Source of the DNA: Glandiceps talaboti
Taxonomy: Eukaryota; Hemichordata; Enteropneusta; Spengelidae
Assembly (NCBI RefSeq): GCF_964340395.1
Contig: NC_135552.1
Location: 24,987,181 to 24,999,680, forward strand
Reading direction: 5' to 3'
Length of the DNA stretch: 12,500 bases
The position numbers and the translations under genes were made by a program. Each line of letters opens with the position of its first letter. Position 1 is the first letter of the stretch. The notes under the pieces are model-generated. The model had not been told where the DNA came from. It did not search any database and saw only the letters and a program-made list of their open reading frames with translations. Positions 10,416 to 12,500 of this stretch are shown here, piece after piece.

Positions 10416-12016
10416 ATTTCATGGCTATGGCACATTTTTTCTTAACTTGAAATGTACCTCATTTTGTTTAGCCACACTTTCTTGTACAAAAGTGTGTAAC
10501 ATGCCTACCTGCAGAAAACTTGATCTTAAAACATTCTGTTACTTTGCATGCATGTCATCTCAGGTGTCGAATCGCCGGATTGTTGTTTATGGGAACGAGG
10601 TTTTGAAATTAACTCTTTAAACAAATGAAATTTGATGCAATACATACAGTGGTCCTGAAATGAAAAATGTGTTAAGGAAAAATTGAATGTGTTTGTTTTG
10701 ACTGTAGATCAATCAATTTACAAATACAGTCGTGTAATCCTGATCGTAACATTCTGAGTAGTTTATCATAATTAAGAATAAGAAAGCAAACAGGCAATAT
10801 GTCAGAAAATAGTTCATTTCGTTATCTCAATTATACAATGAATTTCATTAATAAGTGAGATTTTATTTATAACACAAAACCAAGAAAAGTGATTAATTGC
10901 TCGTAAAATATATCATTTTCTATTATATTATATAAATAATTGAATTATATAGAATTTTCAGTAAAAATGTGTGAAATTAAACTACACACCCGCGTACTCT
11001 TGCAAATGACATGTAAAATATTTCAATACAGATGCTATCAATATTTCATATTTTTTCACAACTCTTACATATTTTTGTGTAATTAACAGAATAATATGTC
11101 AATATATGTCGCTGAAATGTGCAGTATTGTCTTCGTATATATTGTAACGTCATGTTCAGCTCAGCGTGGATTGAATACAAGATAACATACAAAGAAAATG
11201 AAAATGTGTTGCTGCCAACAACTTCAAAAATTAATCGATATGATTTTTAAACACATTTTATATTGATAACTTAAGCACACATGAAACCCGTATACTTCTT
11301 TAGTTTCTTGTTGGTAAAATCTGAAGTGTAGTCCATCCACCCCACCTACGATGTAACCTTAAATACTAATGCTTCGATCTTCTATTAGTTGTGAGGTCAG
11401 GCAATTTGAACTTATGTTTCGCTTTTGTTTTGTCATCTGTTCACTTTTGTCGAGCGAATGCCTGGGGTTGATTAATTTAATCTAAACCTGCCTTGGGACA
11501 ACGGCGAACCTAATAATTTTGTGTTCCCTTTGTACAAAGCCTATAGAGTAAAACAAAACGTCTATATTCTTACAACGTGGAGGAATGAGAAAGTCCAAGT
11601 GAAATCTACGTGTCGTAGAGGGCGTCAGCTTCTCCCAGTAATTATACCGGGTGGTCTTTACAATACTTATACTTCAAAAAGTTTAAGGAAATTATGAATA
11701 TGTCTGTCTCCGATACTACTGATTTTTGCGTAGCCATGTTCTAATACGTGATATCTATGATTACTAATCTAATGGTGAACATGGTCACACAAATGTGTCC
11801 TAGAGTGAAAAGTAAAAACACTTCTAAAACGAGAAGTAAGCTTAACAACAGTTACTGAAGATGCCGGCGAGAAAACCCTAAGAATCGTTAGTCTTTACGA
11901 TGTTGTTTAGATTGTTATGTCTAAGTTCATATATATTTACGTGAATTTGTTTTTACTTAATTAGCAAATTTATTCCACAGACACAGATTATTAATGGAAT
12001 CTAGCACATACAGTAG
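10412..12016. other. Unique, very AT-rich non-coding stretch, 1.6 kb
   Basis: No gene, RNA or repeat of note. AT content is highest around 10830-11110. The tail of the 169-codon frame (10412-10617) encodes about 69 residues with no domain I recognise. I see no splice-site pair that would make it an exon. Confidence 0.6.
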
Positions 12017-12127
12017 CACAGACATACATACAGACGCACGCACGCACACACACTCGCGGACACTTACACACACAAACAAACACAAACAAACAAACAAACA
12101 AACAAACAAACAAACAAACAAATAAAC
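12017..12127. repeat. Compound microsatellite: TACA, CGCA, CA, AACA
   Basis: Two to three TACA units, three CGCA units, and a (CA)n stretch broken by CTCGCGGACACTTA lead to (AACA)n at about 12072-12123. The AACA run of about 12 units is nearly perfect after its first two interruptions. The minus-strand frame crossing it (Leu-Phe-Val-Cys repeats) is an artefact. Confidence 0.96.
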
Positions 12128-12500
12128 CACACTGCCAGTCCCAAGTAGGTCACTGTTATTTTTTTCAGTGAATTTCACTAGAACATGTGTGTACATATAA
12201 TTCCGTATGGCTTTGTTTACCTCTAGCATATGGACACACAAACGACTCTAAGGGAATCCATATATATGTTATCAACAGAAATAGAGCTAATACTAAGAAG
12301 ACTAGTTTACTCTCTAGAAACTATACATTTTCATGTATTTTGGAGAGAGTCATGGTATGTATGTCTAACAGTACAATGTACTTTCCGAGTATGTGACATT
12401 TCGCTTCCATTTAGTCCACTGAGATTTACTCAATGTTGTCTAGCTGAAATAATAATTTCTACTTTGATAATTTCTACTTTAACGACATTGAAAATTGTTC
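12128..12500. other. Unique non-coding stretch with a terminal 15-bp duplication
   Basis: No gene is supported; a 69-codon plus-strand frame at 12187-12396 has no domain. ATAATTTCTACTTT occurs twice in tandem at 12452-12465 and 12467-12480 (period 15). Confidence 0.6.

Noticed and set aside
10111-10620. 169-codon plus-strand open frame with a plausible N-terminus and C-terminus around a His-Thr-Tyr-Ile repeat
   Set aside because: The middle is a stop-free microsatellite. The unique flanks total about 100 codons with no domain, and the array is also open in frames on the other strand.

Overview
This looks like an intergenic or intronic stretch of an animal nuclear genome. It is AT-rich and has no bacterial-style gene organisation. 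Long compound microsatellites of the (TACA)n, (GACA)n, (CA)n, (AGGT)n, (ATT)n and (AT)n types occupy roughly a seventh of it. This repeat mix is common in marine invertebrates such as molluscs and hemichordates. That placement is inference from repeat style only; no diagnostic gene is present and I do not name a species.

I find no protein-coding gene, rRNA or intact tRNA that I can support. The long open frames all run through microsatellites, which lack stop codons in several frames, and are low-complexity artefacts. The other open frames are under 95 codons, show no recognisable domain, and are what AT-rich non-coding DNA gives by chance.

Layout: 1-1102 unique AT-rich DNA; 1103-1428 a decayed (AGGT)n/(AAGT)n block ending in (GACA)n; 1429-2307 unique; 2308-2658 a 350-bp CA/TACA/GGCA/CA/GACA compound array; 2659-3303 unique; 3304-3335 (ATT)n; 3336-3740 unique; 3741-4157 a composite of two (AT)n arrays enclosing a tRNA-D-arm-like segment and a perfect 75-bp inverted repeat with a 10-nt loop; 4209-4246 a 19-bp tandem duplication; 4791-5070 a possible short retroposon ending in an ATAATAAAG signal and an (ATT)n tail; 5071-6375 unique; 6376-6656 a pentanucleotide satellite that changes strand at its centre; 6717-6770 a pair of ATGGCGG elements; 6850-7040 four degenerate copies of a roughly 40-bp repeat; 7041-9106 unique; 9107-9160 a CpG-rich 21-bp minisatellite; 9161-9922 unique; 9923-10075 and 10198-10411 two more compound CA-type arrays; 10412-12016 unique and very AT-rich; 12017-12127 a CGCA/CA/AACA array; 12128-12500 unique with a 15-bp duplication at the end.

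The most notable structure is the foldback element at 3741-4157, a likely non-autonomous mobile element or a source of hairpin RNA. Next is the strand-switching pentamer array at 6376-6656. No gene system acting together is visible.
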